A DNA stretch of 55,650 nucleotides, from NCBI RefSeq assembly GCF_020515525.1, contig NZ_JAIYEP010000023.1:1-55650 (forward strand). Direction: 5' to 3'. Position 1 is the first letter of the stretch. Each line of letters begins with the position of its first letter. This DNA comes from Rhodococcus yananensis. Lineage in GTDB: Bacteria; Actinomycetota; Actinomycetes; Mycobacteriales; Mycobacteriaceae. The notes under the pieces are model-generated. The model did not search any database. It saw only the letters and a program-made list of their open reading frames with translations, and was not told the origin of the DNA. Positions 34,081 through 42,596 of this stretch are shown piece after piece. The translations under genes and the position numbers were made by a program.

Positions 34081-34095
34081 CGTCGGGGTGGATGA

Positions 34096-34187
34096 CCCAC
34101 CCCCCACCCCCCTGAGTGAGCGAACGGTACACCCGATCGATCGGATCGATCGGGTGTACCACTCGCTCACGGGTGGGGGCGGGTGGG
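34096..34187. terminator. extended hairpin with C-rich and G-rich arms
   Basis: Palindrome copy C is flanked by CCCACCCCCCACCCCCC (34096-34112) and GGGTGGGGGCGGGTGGG (34171-34187), which are largely complementary, so the stem can reach about 40 bp. The G tract also fits a G-quadruplex pattern (four G runs of three or more with one- or two-base loops) immediately before ligD. Probable terminator of the symporter operon, possibly affecting ligD expression. Confidence 0.6.
34118..34168. repeat. 51-bp palindromic element, copy C
   Basis: It starts GAGCGAACGGTACACCCGAT and ends GGGTGTACCACTCGCTC; both arms are the GGTACACC type and pair almost perfectly around GATCGATCGGATCGATC. It is flanked by a further GT/AC pair. 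It lies 37 nt beyond the symporter stop. Confidence 0.85.
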
Positions 34188-34202
34188 CGGCACAATGAGG
34201 GC

Positions 34203-36461
34203 ATGCCGACCCGCACGGTCGACGGGCTGCGACTGAACGTCACGAACGTCGACAAGGTGCTGTACCCGAGCACCGGCACCGTCAAGGGCGACGTCATCGA
34301 CTACTACATCGCCGTCGCCGGTGCGATGCTGCCGCACGTCGCCGGACGCCCCGGCACCCGCAAACGCTGGCCGAACGGGGTGGACGAACCCGCCTTCTTC
34401 GAGAAGAACCTCGCCGCGCACGCACCGTCGTGGCTCGACCGCCGCACCGTCCGACACCGGCACAGCACCGTCACCTACCCGGTGATCGACTCGGCGGCGG
34501 GGCTGGCGTGGCTCGGGCAGCAGGCCGCCCTCGAACTGCACGTGCCGCAGTGGCGATTCCACGGCCCTGTCCCGGGCATCGCGACCCGGCTCGTGTTCGA
34601 CCTCGACCCCGGACCCGGCGTGGGCCTGACCCAGTGCGCGCGGGTGGCGGGATACGTCCGCGACACCGTCGCGGAGTTGGGCTGGACGGCCTATCCGGTG
34701 ACCAGCGGCAGCAAAGGAATCCACGTCTACGTTCCCCTCGACCGGGAACTCGCCGCCGACGGTGCGTCCACCGTCGCGCGACAGGTCGCGATGAACCTCG
34801 CGACACTCCACCCGGACCTGGTGACGGCGACGATGTCGAAGGCCGTCCGCGGAGGCAGGGTGTTCGTCGACTGGAGTCAGAACAACGCCGCGAAGACCAC
34901 CGTTGCCCCGTACTCGCTGCGGGGCCGCGACGAACCGTGGGTGGCGGCGCCCCGCACCTGGGACGAACTCGACGATCCCGAGCTGCGACATCTGCGGTTC
35001 GACGAGGTCCTCGACCGCATCGCCGAACACGGTGATCTGCTGGACGGACTCGACCCACCGCTGCCCGACGACCCGCCGGCCGATGCGCTGAGCGTCTACC
35101 GTGCCAAGCGCAACGCCGCACGCACCCCCGAACCCGTCCCCGACACGATCGGCGACGGAGCCGACGACAACCGGTTCGTCATCCACGAACACCACGCGCG
35201 GCGCCTGCATTTCGACCTGCGTCTCGAACACGACGGGGTACTCGCGTCCTGGGCGGTGCCGAAGAACCTGCCGGAGGACACCGGAACGAACCATCTGGCG
35301 GTCCGCACCGAGGACCACCCCCTCGAATACCTGGGGTTCCACGGAACCATCCCCCGGGGCGAATACGGAGCCGGGGAGATGTCGGTGTGGGACACGGGGA
35401 CGTTCGACACCGAGAAGTGGCGCGACGACGAGGTGATCGTGTGGCTGCGCGGCACCCGGCTGACGGGACGGTACGCCCTCATCCGCACCGGTGGGCGCCA
35501 GTGGCTCGCGCACCGCATGAAGCGGCAGACCCCCCGATTCCCCGACGGCGTCCTGCCGATGTCGGCGACACCCGGCACCGTCGACGATCTCGACGCCGCG
35601 CGGTGGGCGTTCGAAGGGAAATGGGACGGCTATCGTGCGATCGCCGAGATCCGGGATTCCACCGTGCGATTGCGGGCACGGTCCGGTCGCGACATCACCG
35701 ACGAGTACCCGACGCTGGGCGACCTCGCGCGGATCCTCGCCGGCCACGACGCGGTACTCGACGGCGAGATCGTCGCGGTCGCGCCGGACGGCACCACGAG
35801 CTTCCGGTTGCTGCAGCACGGCGGGGTACCGCAGTACCGGGTCTTCGACGTCCTGTATCTCGACGGCGTGTCACTGCTCGGCAAACCGTACGACGATCGT
35901 CGCCGCGTACTCGACGCGCTGGCCGCGGCCGTCGACGGACTGTGCGTCCCGGAGCCGATCGCGGGCGACGGCGCGGCAGCGGTGCGCGCCGCGGCGGACC
36001 GCGGCTGGGAGGGTGTCGTCGCGAAACGACGCGACTCGCCGTACCTGCCGGGCAAGCGCAGTCCGACGTGGATCAAGGCGAAGAACTGGCTCACACAGTC
36101 GGTGGTCGTCGGCGGATACCGGTGGGGGAAGGGTGCGCGCACGGCGACGTTCGGGTCGCTGCTCGTGGGTGTCCACACCGACGACGGACTCGTGTACGCG
36201 GGCCGGGTCGGCACCGGTTTCGACGATCGCGACCTGGCGTATCTGACGGCCGAACTGCATGCGCGCGAACGCCCCGACTGCCCGTTCACCGGTGGCGTGC
36301 CCGAGGCGGATCGCGGTGACGCGGTGTGGGTCGCGCCCGAGCTGGTGGGGGAGGTGCAATTCCAGGCGTGGACCGACGGGGGGCGTCTGCGGCATCCCAG
36401 CTGGCTGGGAACACGCGACGATCTCGGCCCCGAGGCGGTGCGGCGGGAGGACACGACGTGA
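34203..36461 (+). CDS. ligD: multifunctional NHEJ DNA ligase D
   Basis: This 752-aa protein has the three LigD domains in mycobacterial order: polymerase/primase (residues 1-290, metal-binding VFDLDPGPG, SGSKGIHVYVPL), 3'-phosphoesterase (about 320-450, HEHHARRLHFDLRLEHDG, WAVPKN) and ATP-dependent ligase (470-750, FEGKWDGYR with adenylated K473, DGEIVA, EGVVAKRRDSPY, WIKAKN). It repairs double-strand breaks together with Ku. The ku gene, adjacent in M. tuberculosis, is not in this window. ATG at 34203 with GAGGG just upstream; the longer reading begins inside palindrome copy C and was rejected. Confidence 0.95.
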   Translation: MPTRTVDGLRLNVTNVDKVLYPSTGTVKGDVIDYYIAVAGAMLPHVAGRPGTRKRWPNGVDEPAFFEKNLAAHAPSWLDRRTVRHRHSTVTYPVIDSAAGLAWLGQQAALELHVPQWRFHGPVPGIATRLVFDLDPGPGVGLTQCARVAGYVRDTVAELGWTAYPVTSGSKGIHVYVPLDRELAADGASTVARQVAMNLATLHPDLVTATMSKAVRGGRVFVDWSQNNAAKTTVAPYSLRGRDEPWVAAPRTWDELDDPELRHLRFDEVLDRIAEHGDLLDGLDPPLPDDPPADALSVYRAKRNAARTPEPVPDTIGDGADDNRFVIHEHHARRLHFDLRLEHDGVLASWAVPKNLPEDTGTNHLAVRTEDHPLEYLGFHGTIPRGEYGAGEMSVWDTGTFDTEKWRDDEVIVWLRGTRLTGRYALIRTGGRQWLAHRMKRQTPRFPDGVLPMSATPGTVDDLDAARWAFEGKWDGYRAIAEIRDSTVRLRARSGRDITDEYPTLGDLARILAGHDAVLDGEIVAVAPDGTTSFRLLQHGGVPQYRVFDVLYLDGVSLLGKPYDDRRRVLDALAAAVDGLCVPEPIAGDGAAAVRAAADRGWEGVVAKRRDSPYLPGKRSPTWIKAKNWLTQSVVVGGYRWGKGARTATFGSLLVGVHTDDGLVYAGRVGTGFDDRDLAYLTAELHARERPDCPFTGGVPEADRGDAVWVAPELVGEVQFQAWTDGGRLRHPSWLGTRDDLGPEAVRREDTT

Positions 36462-36594
36462 ACACGATTCGCGGGCCGTCGACGTGTCTGCGCCCCGATG
36501 CCCCGGGAAAAATGTAGCGTTACTCGCAGACCGGACCGCAGTCCGTCGGGGAACCGCCCGGTCGTCGGTGCAGCCCAGCTCGAGGATTCGTGTC

Positions 36595-36897
36595 ATGACC
36601 AGTGCGCTCGGCCCCTCCCCGATATCAGGTCCCGCGCGGGTCCGTTCCGTACTCGCCGCGCCACCGTCGGCGCCCGTGCGGTTGTCGGACCGTGAGATCG
36701 AGATCCTCCGCATGTGGCTGATGACCGAGTCGAAAGCGGAGGTCGCGGCGTGTCTGCACGTCACGGTGGCGACGGTGAGCACGCACATCTCGCGGATCCG
36801 CGAGAAGTACACGCGGGTGGGTCGTCCCGCACCGACGAAGACCGCGTTGCTCGTGCGTGCGCTGCAGGACGGCGTGATCACGATCGACGAGTTGTGA
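36595..36897 (+). CDS. LuxR-type helix-turn-helix protein (stand-alone)
   Basis: This 100-aa protein is a disordered N-terminus plus a LuxR/NarL-type helix-turn-helix (VRLSDREIEILRMWLMTESKAEVAACLHVTVATVSTHISRIREKY, residues 29-72) and a short helical tail. There is no receiver or sensor domain. A probable -10 (TAGCGT, 36515-36520) lies 75 nt upstream, giving a leader of about 70 nt; CGAGGA precedes the ATG. Target unknown. The 130-nt gap after ligD holds only this promoter. Confidence 0.78.
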   Translation: MTSALGPSPISGPARVRSVLAAPPSAPVRLSDREIEILRMWLMTESKAEVAACLHVTVATVSTHISRIREKYTRVGRPAPTKTALLVRALQDGVITIDEL

Positions 36898-36945
36898 CGT
36901 CACGCGAATTGTGACGGGACGGTCGGCGACGTACTGTCGCGGGCC

Positions 36946-37275
36946 GTGACTGTCGTCAAATCGATCGTTCTGTTCGTGGTTGCCGCGCTGTTCGAGATCG
37001 GTGGTGCGTGGCTCGTGTGGCAGGGCGTGCGCGAACACCGCGGTTGGATCTGGGTCGGTCTCGGCGTCCTGGCGCTCGGCGCATACGGATTCGTCGCGAC
37101 CCTGCAACCCGACGCTCACTTCGGGCGGATTCTCGCCGCCTACGGCGGGGTGTTCGTTGCGGGATCGCTCGTGTGGGCGATGGTGATGGACGGCTTCCGG
37201 CCCGACAGGTGGGACGTCACCGGTGCCCTCGTGTGTCTCGTCGGGGTCGCCGTCATCATGTACGCGCCGCGCTGA
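36946..37275 (+). CDS. YnfA/UPF0060 family membrane protein
   Basis: This 109-aa protein has four membrane helices and the family motifs [13 protein letters not shown] near the start and [16 protein letters not shown] plus [19 protein letters not shown] near the end. Related to small multidrug-resistance-like proteins; transport role unproven. GTG at 36946 with TACTGT 8 nt upstream, so probably leaderless. It converges on the secreted-protein gene with 6 nt between. Confidence 0.9.
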   Translation: MTVVKSIVLFVVAALFEIGGAWLVWQGVREHRGWIWVGLGVLALGAYGFVATLQPDAHFGRILAAYGGVFVAGSLVWAMVMDGFRPDRWDVTGALVCLVGVAVIMYAPR

Positions 37276-37281
37276 CGCAGG

Positions 37282-37740
37282 TCAGCCGACGACGACGGTG
37301 CCTGTCGCCGGGGTCGAGTTGCAGAGCGGTCCGCTGCCGAGGCTCACGGACCCGAACACGGTGACCAGTACCTCGCCGGCGCCGGTCTCGACATCCGCCG
37401 ACAGGTTCGGGTACGTACCCGCGAGGTCGGCCATCCCCGCCGCACCGGTGTCGCGGTTGAGCCACGCCACCGACACCTGGCCTGCCGCGGGCATGATCCC
37501 GATCGCCGGCCCCGTCGAGAACACCACGTGACCGGGTGCGATCGCCGGGTCGGTCTCGGGCCCCGGTTGCGCGGTGACGGTGGTGAACGACGCGAGACTG
37601 CCCTGGTTGAGGCAGCCGATGGTGACGGCCGTACCCACCGGCTGGGCGGGTGCCGCGGTGGCGGCGCCGGCCAGCGCGACGGCGGCCGCGACGGGTGCGG
37701 CGAGGGTGAGTGCTCGACGGATGGCTCGCAATGCAGGCAT
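37282..37740 (-). CDS. secreted hypothetical protein
   Basis: This 152-aa protein has a classical signal peptide (MPALRAIRRALTLAAPVAAA, hydrophobic to about residue 29, cleavage near ATAAPA) and a mature part of about 120 residues rich in Gly, Ala, Thr and Val with two cysteines (C43 and C140) that could form a disulfide. No known domain is recognised. ATG at 37740 with GAGGAG 8 nt upstream. The 195-nt divergent gap to the GNAT gene holds only promoters. Confidence 0.8.
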   Translation of the reverse strand: MPALRAIRRALTLAAPVAAAVALAGAATAAPAQPVGTAVTIGCLNQGSLASFTTVTAQPGPETDPAIAPGHVVFSTGPAIGIMPAAGQVSVAWLNRDTGAAGMADLAGTYPNLSADVETGAGEVLVTVFGSVSLGSGPLCNSTPATGTVVVG

Positions 37741-37935
37741 GCTGCAGGCTCCTCGATGTCCGGGTCCTCATCGCCGGGTGCCCACCGCCGGTTCAGCAGG
37801 CGGCGCGTCCCGTACCGATGACTCCGGTGAGTGTATCGGGAAGACGCTGTGCGACGAGGCGATTCGACGAGGGTGGGTGCCGTGATTCCGCGGTGCGCCC
37901 ACCGCGCCGAACCGAACGGTGGTTATCGTCGACGG

Positions 37936-38544
37936 ATGGATTTCCTCGCGATCCCCACACTGACCGGACGCCTCGTCACGCTCGAACCGCTCGGGCGCGA
38001 GCATCGCGACGACCTGGCGGATGCGGTCGCGGAGGACGGCCTGTACGAGAAGGCCTGGTACACGCGGACACCGTCACCCGAGGGGATGGGCGCGGCGATC
38101 GATGCGAAGTCGGCCGAGCACGCCGCCGGTCGCGTCGTCCCGTGGGTGATCCGACGGGCCGCCGACGGCACGGCGGTGGGCATGACGACGTTTCTGAACA
38201 TCCGCGCCGACCACCGGCGTCTCGAGATCGGCTCGACCTGGCTGTCGGCGAGCGCGCAGGGAACGGGAATCAACACCGAGGCCAAGCTCCTCCAACTCAC
38301 CCACGCCTTCGAGACGTTGCAGTGCATCGCCGTGGAATTCCGCACGCACTGGCACAACCGGCGGTCGCGGCGTGCGATCGAGGCACTCGGTGCGAAGCAG
38401 GACGGGGTTCTGCGCAACCATGATCTGTGGCGCGACGGGACGATGCGCGACGTCGTGGTCTTCTCGATCATCGAGAACGAGTGGCCGACGGTGAAACTGG
38501 GACTGACCGAGAAGCTGCGTGCCGGTCCGGTGCCGCGGACCTGA
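37936..38544 (+). CDS. GNAT family N-acetyltransferase (RimJ/RimL-like)
   Basis: This 202-aa protein has the GNAT fold with LTGRLVTLEPLGREH at the start, TTFLNIRADHRRLEIGSTWLS in the core and the acetyl-CoA loop region AQGTGINTEAKLLQLTHAFE, followed by TEW-type HWHNRRSRRAIEALGAKQDG. It is of the RimJ/RimL type that modifies protein N-termini or small molecules; substrate unknown. ATG at 37936 with TATCGT 6 nt upstream, leaderless. Confidence 0.88.
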   Translation: MDFLAIPTLTGRLVTLEPLGREHRDDLADAVAEDGLYEKAWYTRTPSPEGMGAAIDAKSAEHAAGRVVPWVIRRAADGTAVGMTTFLNIRADHRRLEIGSTWLSASAQGTGINTEAKLLQLTHAFETLQCIAVEFRTHWHNRRSRRAIEALGAKQDGVLRNHDLWRDGTMRDVVVFSIIENEWPTVKLGLTEKLRAGPVPRT

Positions 38545-38565
38545 CCCGGGCGCCACCCACACACC

Positions 38566-38584
38566 CTGAGTTAGGGTGACCTCA
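38566..38584 (+). promoter_or_regulatory. IdeR/DtxR-like box at the siderophore-interacting protein gene
   Basis: CTGAGTTAGGGTGACCTCA agrees with the IdeR/DtxR consensus TTAGGTTAGGCTAACCTAA at 13 of 19 positions by hand alignment. It covers the predicted -10 TAGGGT (38572-38577) and reaches the ATG at 38584, so binding of an iron-loaded repressor would block transcription. Confidence 0.4.
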
Positions 38585-39474
38585 TGAAATGGGAGAACTT
38601 CGTTTCCACCCTGGTCGGCAGCGAATCGGTCACCGCGAACCTGCTGCGCCTCCGCTTCGAGATCGGTGGCGGCACCGGACCCGGCTACGTGCCGATCGCG
38701 CCGGGGGACGAGGCCGTCGCCTTCTACTTCTCCGGCGACGGTGAGGAACTGCACGCTCGGCCCAGCGACAATCCCGCCGCGCTGGGCGGCTGGGAGATCG
38801 CCGACGAGGAACGCAGCGTCGGGCACCGCAACTACACGGTGCGCGCGTTCGATCCGTCGACGCGGACGATGACCGTCGATGTCGCCGTCCACGATCACGG
38901 CCCCGCGATCGACTGGTTCCGGGCCGCCGAACCCGGCTGGCGTGTCCTCACCGCGGGGCCGCGCTCCTGGTACGAGCCGCCGGCCGCCGGTCGGCACGTA
39001 CTCGCCGGTGATCTTGCGGCGTTGCCCGCGCTCGCTCGGATCCTCGAGGCGACCGACGAGTCGATCCCGGTGACCGTGATCGCGGAGGTCCTCGACCGCA
39101 GCGACCTCGACTACCTTCCCGCCCGCGCGAACACCGAGATCGTCGAACTCGTCGGATCGGGCAACGGTGCGGCACCGACACGACTGTCGTCGGCGTTGAC
39201 CGAACTGGACCTGCCCGCGGACGCGTACTGCTGGTTCTCGGGTGAGGCAGCCGACATCCGCGCTGCGAAGAAGCACCTGCGGTCGCTGGGGTGGTCGCGC
39301 GACCGGTTCGACATCGTCGGCTACTGGCGTGAGGACGCCGAGAAGTGGGCAGTGAAGTTCGAAGAATGCGGCGACGAACTGCGTCGGATCTACGCGGACG
39401 CCCTCGCGGACGGCAAGTCGGTCGAGGAGGCCATGGACGTCTACGAGGAAGCATTGGAGAAGGCCGGACTCTGA
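38584..39474 (+). CDS. siderophore-interacting protein (FAD/NAD(P)H ferric reductase)
   Basis: This 296-aa protein has the FAD-binding RNYTVRAFD motif near residue 83 and the SIP-family GPAIDWFRAAEPGWRVLTAGPRSWYEP segment, followed by a C-terminal NAD(P)H-binding half (HVLAGDLAALPALARIL, YCWFSGEAADIRAAKKHLRSLGWSRDRFDIVGYW) and an extra helical tail of about 40 residues. It should release iron from ferric siderophores in the cytosol. ATG at 38584 with TAGGGT 6 nt upstream: leaderless. Confidence 0.9.
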   Translation: MKWENFVSTLVGSESVTANLLRLRFEIGGGTGPGYVPIAPGDEAVAFYFSGDGEELHARPSDNPAALGGWEIADEERSVGHRNYTVRAFDPSTRTMTVDVAVHDHGPAIDWFRAAEPGWRVLTAGPRSWYEPPAAGRHVLAGDLAALPALARILEATDESIPVTVIAEVLDRSDLDYLPARANTEIVELVGSGNGAAPTRLSSALTELDLPADAYCWFSGEAADIRAAKKHLRSLGWSRDRFDIVGYWREDAEKWAVKFEECGDELRRIYADALADGKSVEEAMDVYEEALEKAGL

Positions 39475-39526
39475 TCGCCCCGGTCGCGCCGGTGCCCGCC
39501 GAGTCGCGGGTGCCACCCGCCCCGGT

Positions 39527-39577
39527 GAGCGAATGTATCGCTCGCTCGATTGATTCGAGCGAGCGATACATTCGCTC
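39527..39577. repeat. 51-bp palindromic element, copy D
   Basis: The most perfect copy: GAGCGAATGTATCGCTCGCT and its complement pair with only one mismatch across 25-bp arms around a single central base. It lies 52 nt after the siderophore-interacting protein stop and 54 nt from the 3' end of the convergent tRNA gene, so it can insulate both. Confidence 0.9.
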
Positions 39578-39630
39578 GATTGGCAGGGGAGGGGGAGGCG
39601 AAAACGTGCCTTTACCAGGAAAAATCTGTG

Positions 39631-39703
39631 TGCCCCCGGCAGGATTCGAACCTGCGACACCCGCTTTAGGAGAGCGGTGCTCTATCCCCTGAGCTACGAG
39701 GGC
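39631..39703 (-). tRNA. tRNA-Arg (anticodon CCU)
   Basis: The reverse complement folds as a standard 73-nt cloverleaf. The 7-bp acceptor is GCCCTCG paired with CGGGGGC (one T-G), the D arm is GCTCAGGGGATAGAGC, the anticodon stem CCGCT/AGCGG has loop CTCCTAA, and the T arm carries GGTTCGAATCC. The discriminator is A and no CCA is encoded. Anticodon CCT reads the rare arginine codon AGG. Confidence 0.97.
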
Positions 39704-39946
39704 GTGTGCTGATCGGGTGGTCCCGACCGGCGCGCTGTGAGTGTAGCGGTCCGCGGTGCTCGATGCCGAAGCGAGCGCCGCGACCGGCCGCTCGTTACGT
39801 ACCGGTCGGTTCGTTTCCCGCGTTGTGAGATCACTGGAAGGTCACGCTGGACCACCGCTATATCGTTTTGTTACCTTGAGTCGCCAAGGACGGCCGGAGC
39901 GTTACAGCGATGGTCGGGATCGGGACGACGGAACGGGACGGCGACT

Positions 39947-40777
39947 GTGGCACGGCACCAGCGGACACGCGACGAGGCACCTGCATTCGAGATCGACCAG
40001 GCGGGTACGCCGATCGCGCGGGGTCGGCACCGGCTCGAGCCGACCGGTACGTCCGCGCCGGTGAAGGCCGCGACCGTCGCCGCCGCGACGGGTGCGTTCT
40101 TCGCCATCGGATCGCAGTTCGCGGCCGGTACCGCTGCCGCGCATCCCGGGCACGACGCCCCCGTGCAGGCCACCCCGCCGCAGACCGGCAACCTTCCGTT
40201 CGAGCTGCCCGCGGGCCTGCTTCCGGAAGGCGTCGAGATCCCGGTGATCCCCGGCGTCACCGCACCCGCCGAGCAGGGTGCGCCCCAGCTGCCCGTCGAG
40301 GTCGCCGACCTCGTCCAGCAGTTCACCGGCGGCAACAACTGGCTCGACGACCTCAACCCCGTCAAGCCCAGCACCGTGCAGCCCGTCTCCGGCACGTTGA
40401 CCTCCGACTTCGGCCAGCGGTGGGGCGCCCACCACGGCGGTATCGACATCGCCGCCCCGATCGGCACCCCGATCCAGTCGGCGTCCGACGGCACCGTCGT
40501 CGACGCGGGCGCCGCATCCGGATACGGGCAGTGGGTGAGGATCCAGAACGACGACGGCACCACCGCCGTCTACGGGCACGTCGACACCTACCAGGTTTCC
40601 GCGGGGCAGCGGGTGTCCGCGGGGCAGCAGATCGCGACTGTCGGCAACCGCGGGTGGTCCACCGGACCGCACCTGCACTTCGAAGTGTGGGATCAGAACG
40701 GCGCCAAGACCGATCCGAACGCGTGGCTGAACAACCGCGGCGTGTTCGCCGACTGGGACATCAACCGCTCGCTCTGA
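39947..40777 (+). CDS. M23-family peptidase (LytM-type endopeptidase), exported
   Basis: This 276-aa protein has a cytoplasmic basic N-terminus, a membrane or signal helix (residues 40-62), a Pro-rich spacer and a C-terminal M23 domain (about 160-265). Zinc ligands are visible as the H and D of WGAHHGGIDIAAP and the second H of GPHLHFEVW. It should cut peptidoglycan peptides or activate other hydrolases. GTG at 39947 follows a GGGACGG stretch. The 240 nt upstream hold the tRNA promoter region and an AT-rich TATATCGTTTTGTTACCTTG (about 39859-39878), likely its own promoter. Confidence 0.85.
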   Translation: MARHQRTRDEAPAFEIDQAGTPIARGRHRLEPTGTSAPVKAATVAAATGAFFAIGSQFAAGTAAAHPGHDAPVQATPPQTGNLPFELPAGLLPEGVEIPVIPGVTAPAEQGAPQLPVEVADLVQQFTGGNNWLDDLNPVKPSTVQPVSGTLTSDFGQRWGAHHGGIDIAAPIGTPIQSASDGTVVDAGAASGYGQWVRIQNDDGTTAVYGHVDTYQVSAGQRVSAGQQIATVGNRGWSTGPHLHFEVWDQNGAKTDPNAWLNNRGVFADWDINRSL

Positions 40778-40893
40778 CCGGAGCGGACTCCGCACCCGCC
40801 CTCCCGTCCCCGCTGCTCTTCTGATCCACGCAACGCCGCGCGTCACAGCGTTAGGCTTGCCGGAAGAGCCGCCGGAAGATCGAGAGGGCGCCC

Positions 40894-42420
40894 ATGGGCA
40901 CCGATATCACCGCGTGCGCCTTCACCGGCGCCGATCGGCGCCGCTTCCGGCGCAAGGTCGCCGACTGCATGGATGCTCTCGAACGTATGCTCCGCGACGG
41001 CACCTTCGCCGACGTGCACGCGTCCCCGGAACCCCAACTGGGTATGGAGATCGAGTTCAACCTCGTCCGCGACGACATGTCGCCGGCGATGTCGAACCTC
41101 GAGGTGCTGCAGGCCATCGACGACCACGCCGTGTTCCAGACCGAACTCGGCCAGTTCAACGTCGAGATGAATGTGGAACCGGGACCGCTCAGTGGTGACG
41201 CGACCCTCGACGTCGAGGAATCCCTGCGCGAATCCCTGCGCCGCGCGGACGACCGCATGCACCTGTTCGACGCGCAGCTCGTCATGATCGGGATGCTCCC
41301 CACCCTCGAACTCGACCATCTGGGCCGCGACCGCATCACCGCCAATCCCCGTTACGAGGCGCTCAACGAGCAGATCTTCGCGGCCCGCGGGGAGGACATC
41401 GAACTCGAACTCGACGGGGTTCCGCTACCGGGCACCGACGTCGCCGAACGGTTGCGGGCCGACACCAACTCGGTGGTGCCGGAGGCGGCGTGCACGTCGC
41501 TGCAACTGCATCTGCGGCTCGCTCCCGACGACTTCGCGCCGCACTGGAACGCCGCGCAGTGCCTGGCGGGTGTGCAGGTGGCGCTCGCCGCGAACTCGCC
41601 GTTCCTCGCGGGCAAGGCCCTGTGGCACGAGACTCGCATCCCGCTGTTCGCGCAGGCCACCGACACCCGACCGCTGGAACTGAAGAACCAGGGCGTGCGA
41701 CCGCGCGTGTGGTTCGGGGAACGCTGGATCGAGTCACCGCTCGACCTGTTCGAGGAGAATGCGCGGTATTTCACCGCGTTGCTGCCGGAGGTGTCCGACG
41801 CGGATCCCCTCGCCGATCTCGCGGAAGGGCGTATCCCGGCGCTGCGCGAGTTGCAGATGCACAACGGCACGATCTACCGGTGGAACCGCCCGGTGTACGA
41901 CGTGAGCGACGGGCAGGCGCACCTGCGGATCGAGAATCGAGTGCTGCCGGCCGGGCCGACGGTGCTCGACACGATGGCCAACGCCGCCTTCTACTACGGC
42001 GCGTTGCGCGCGGTGGTGGACGCCGACATCCCACTGTGGCGGCGGATGACGTTCGACGCCGCACACGAGAATCTGAGGCTCGCCGCGGAATTCGGGTTGG
42101 ATGCGCGCCTGTACTGGCCGGATGTCGGCTGGGTCGGTGCCGACGAACTGGTGTTGCGGCGGTTGCTGCCGCTCGCCGACGCCGGTCTCGCGTCGTTCGG
42201 ACTGTCGGCGCGAGCCCGCGACCGGTACCTCGGCATCATCGAGGGCCGCTGCCTGAACCGGCGGACGGGCGCGGCGTGGCAGCGGCACAACGTCGCGGCC
42301 CGTGAGCGTGCGGGGGAGGACCGTCGTGTCGCGTTGACCGGGATGCTCCGCGACTACGTGGCCGCCATGACCGACGGTCGACCCGTCCACGAATGGGATG
42401 TCGCGCGGTCGGAGTCGTAG
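40894..42420 (+). CDS. GCS2-family carboxylate-amine ligase (glutamate-cysteine ligase-like)
   Basis: This 508-aa protein has the GCS2 fold with GMEIEFNLV around residue 50, a NVEMNVEPGPLSG segment, TSLQLHLRLAPDDF in the middle and RIENRVLPAGPT, the ATP- and substrate-binding parts. Actinobacteria of this kind use mycothiol, not glutathione, so the product is uncertain; ergothioneine EgtA is a relative but shorter. ATG at 40894 with GAGAGGG 6 nt upstream and TAGGCT (40852-40857) as -10. A small hairpin (ACACCG-N7-CGGTGT, 42429-42447) follows the stop. Confidence 0.82.
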   Translation: MGTDITACAFTGADRRRFRRKVADCMDALERMLRDGTFADVHASPEPQLGMEIEFNLVRDDMSPAMSNLEVLQAIDDHAVFQTELGQFNVEMNVEPGPLSGDATLDVEESLRESLRRADDRMHLFDAQLVMIGMLPTLELDHLGRDRITANPRYEALNEQIFAARGEDIELELDGVPLPGTDVAERLRADTNSVVPEAACTSLQLHLRLAPDDFAPHWNAAQCLAGVQVALAANSPFLAGKALWHETRIPLFAQATDTRPLELKNQGVRPRVWFGERWIESPLDLFEENARYFTALLPEVSDADPLADLAEGRIPALRELQMHNGTIYRWNRPVYDVSDGQAHLRIENRVLPAGPTVLDTMANAAFYYGALRAVVDADIPLWRRMTFDAAHENLRLAAEFGLDARLYWPDVGWVGADELVLRRLLPLADAGLASFGLSARARDRYLGIIEGRCLNRRTGAAWQRHNVAARERAGEDRRVALTGMLRDYVAAMTDGRPVHEWDVARSES

Positions 42421-42596
42421 CGACCGCGACACCGCGACCGTCGGTGTGGTCACCACCCGGTCGGCGGGCACCAGCACCGCGGAGAGGACGGCGAGCAGAC
42501 CGAGCACGCCCACGGAAGCGGCTGGGTGGGGTCGGGCGCCGTCGGGCGATGTCGTCGGACACGGCGGTGTCCATGAACCGAGGGTGGACGCGAAAC

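Noticed and set aside
32269-34170. 633-residue antisense frame over the MctC/ActP-like symporter
   Set aside because: Composition of a shadow frame, and its start lies inside palindrome copy C.
39840-39946. Possible c-di-AMP (ydaO) riboswitch before the M23 peptidase gene
   Set aside because: Such riboswitches precede many actinobacterial wall hydrolase genes, but the stretch is too short and the conserved core was not found.
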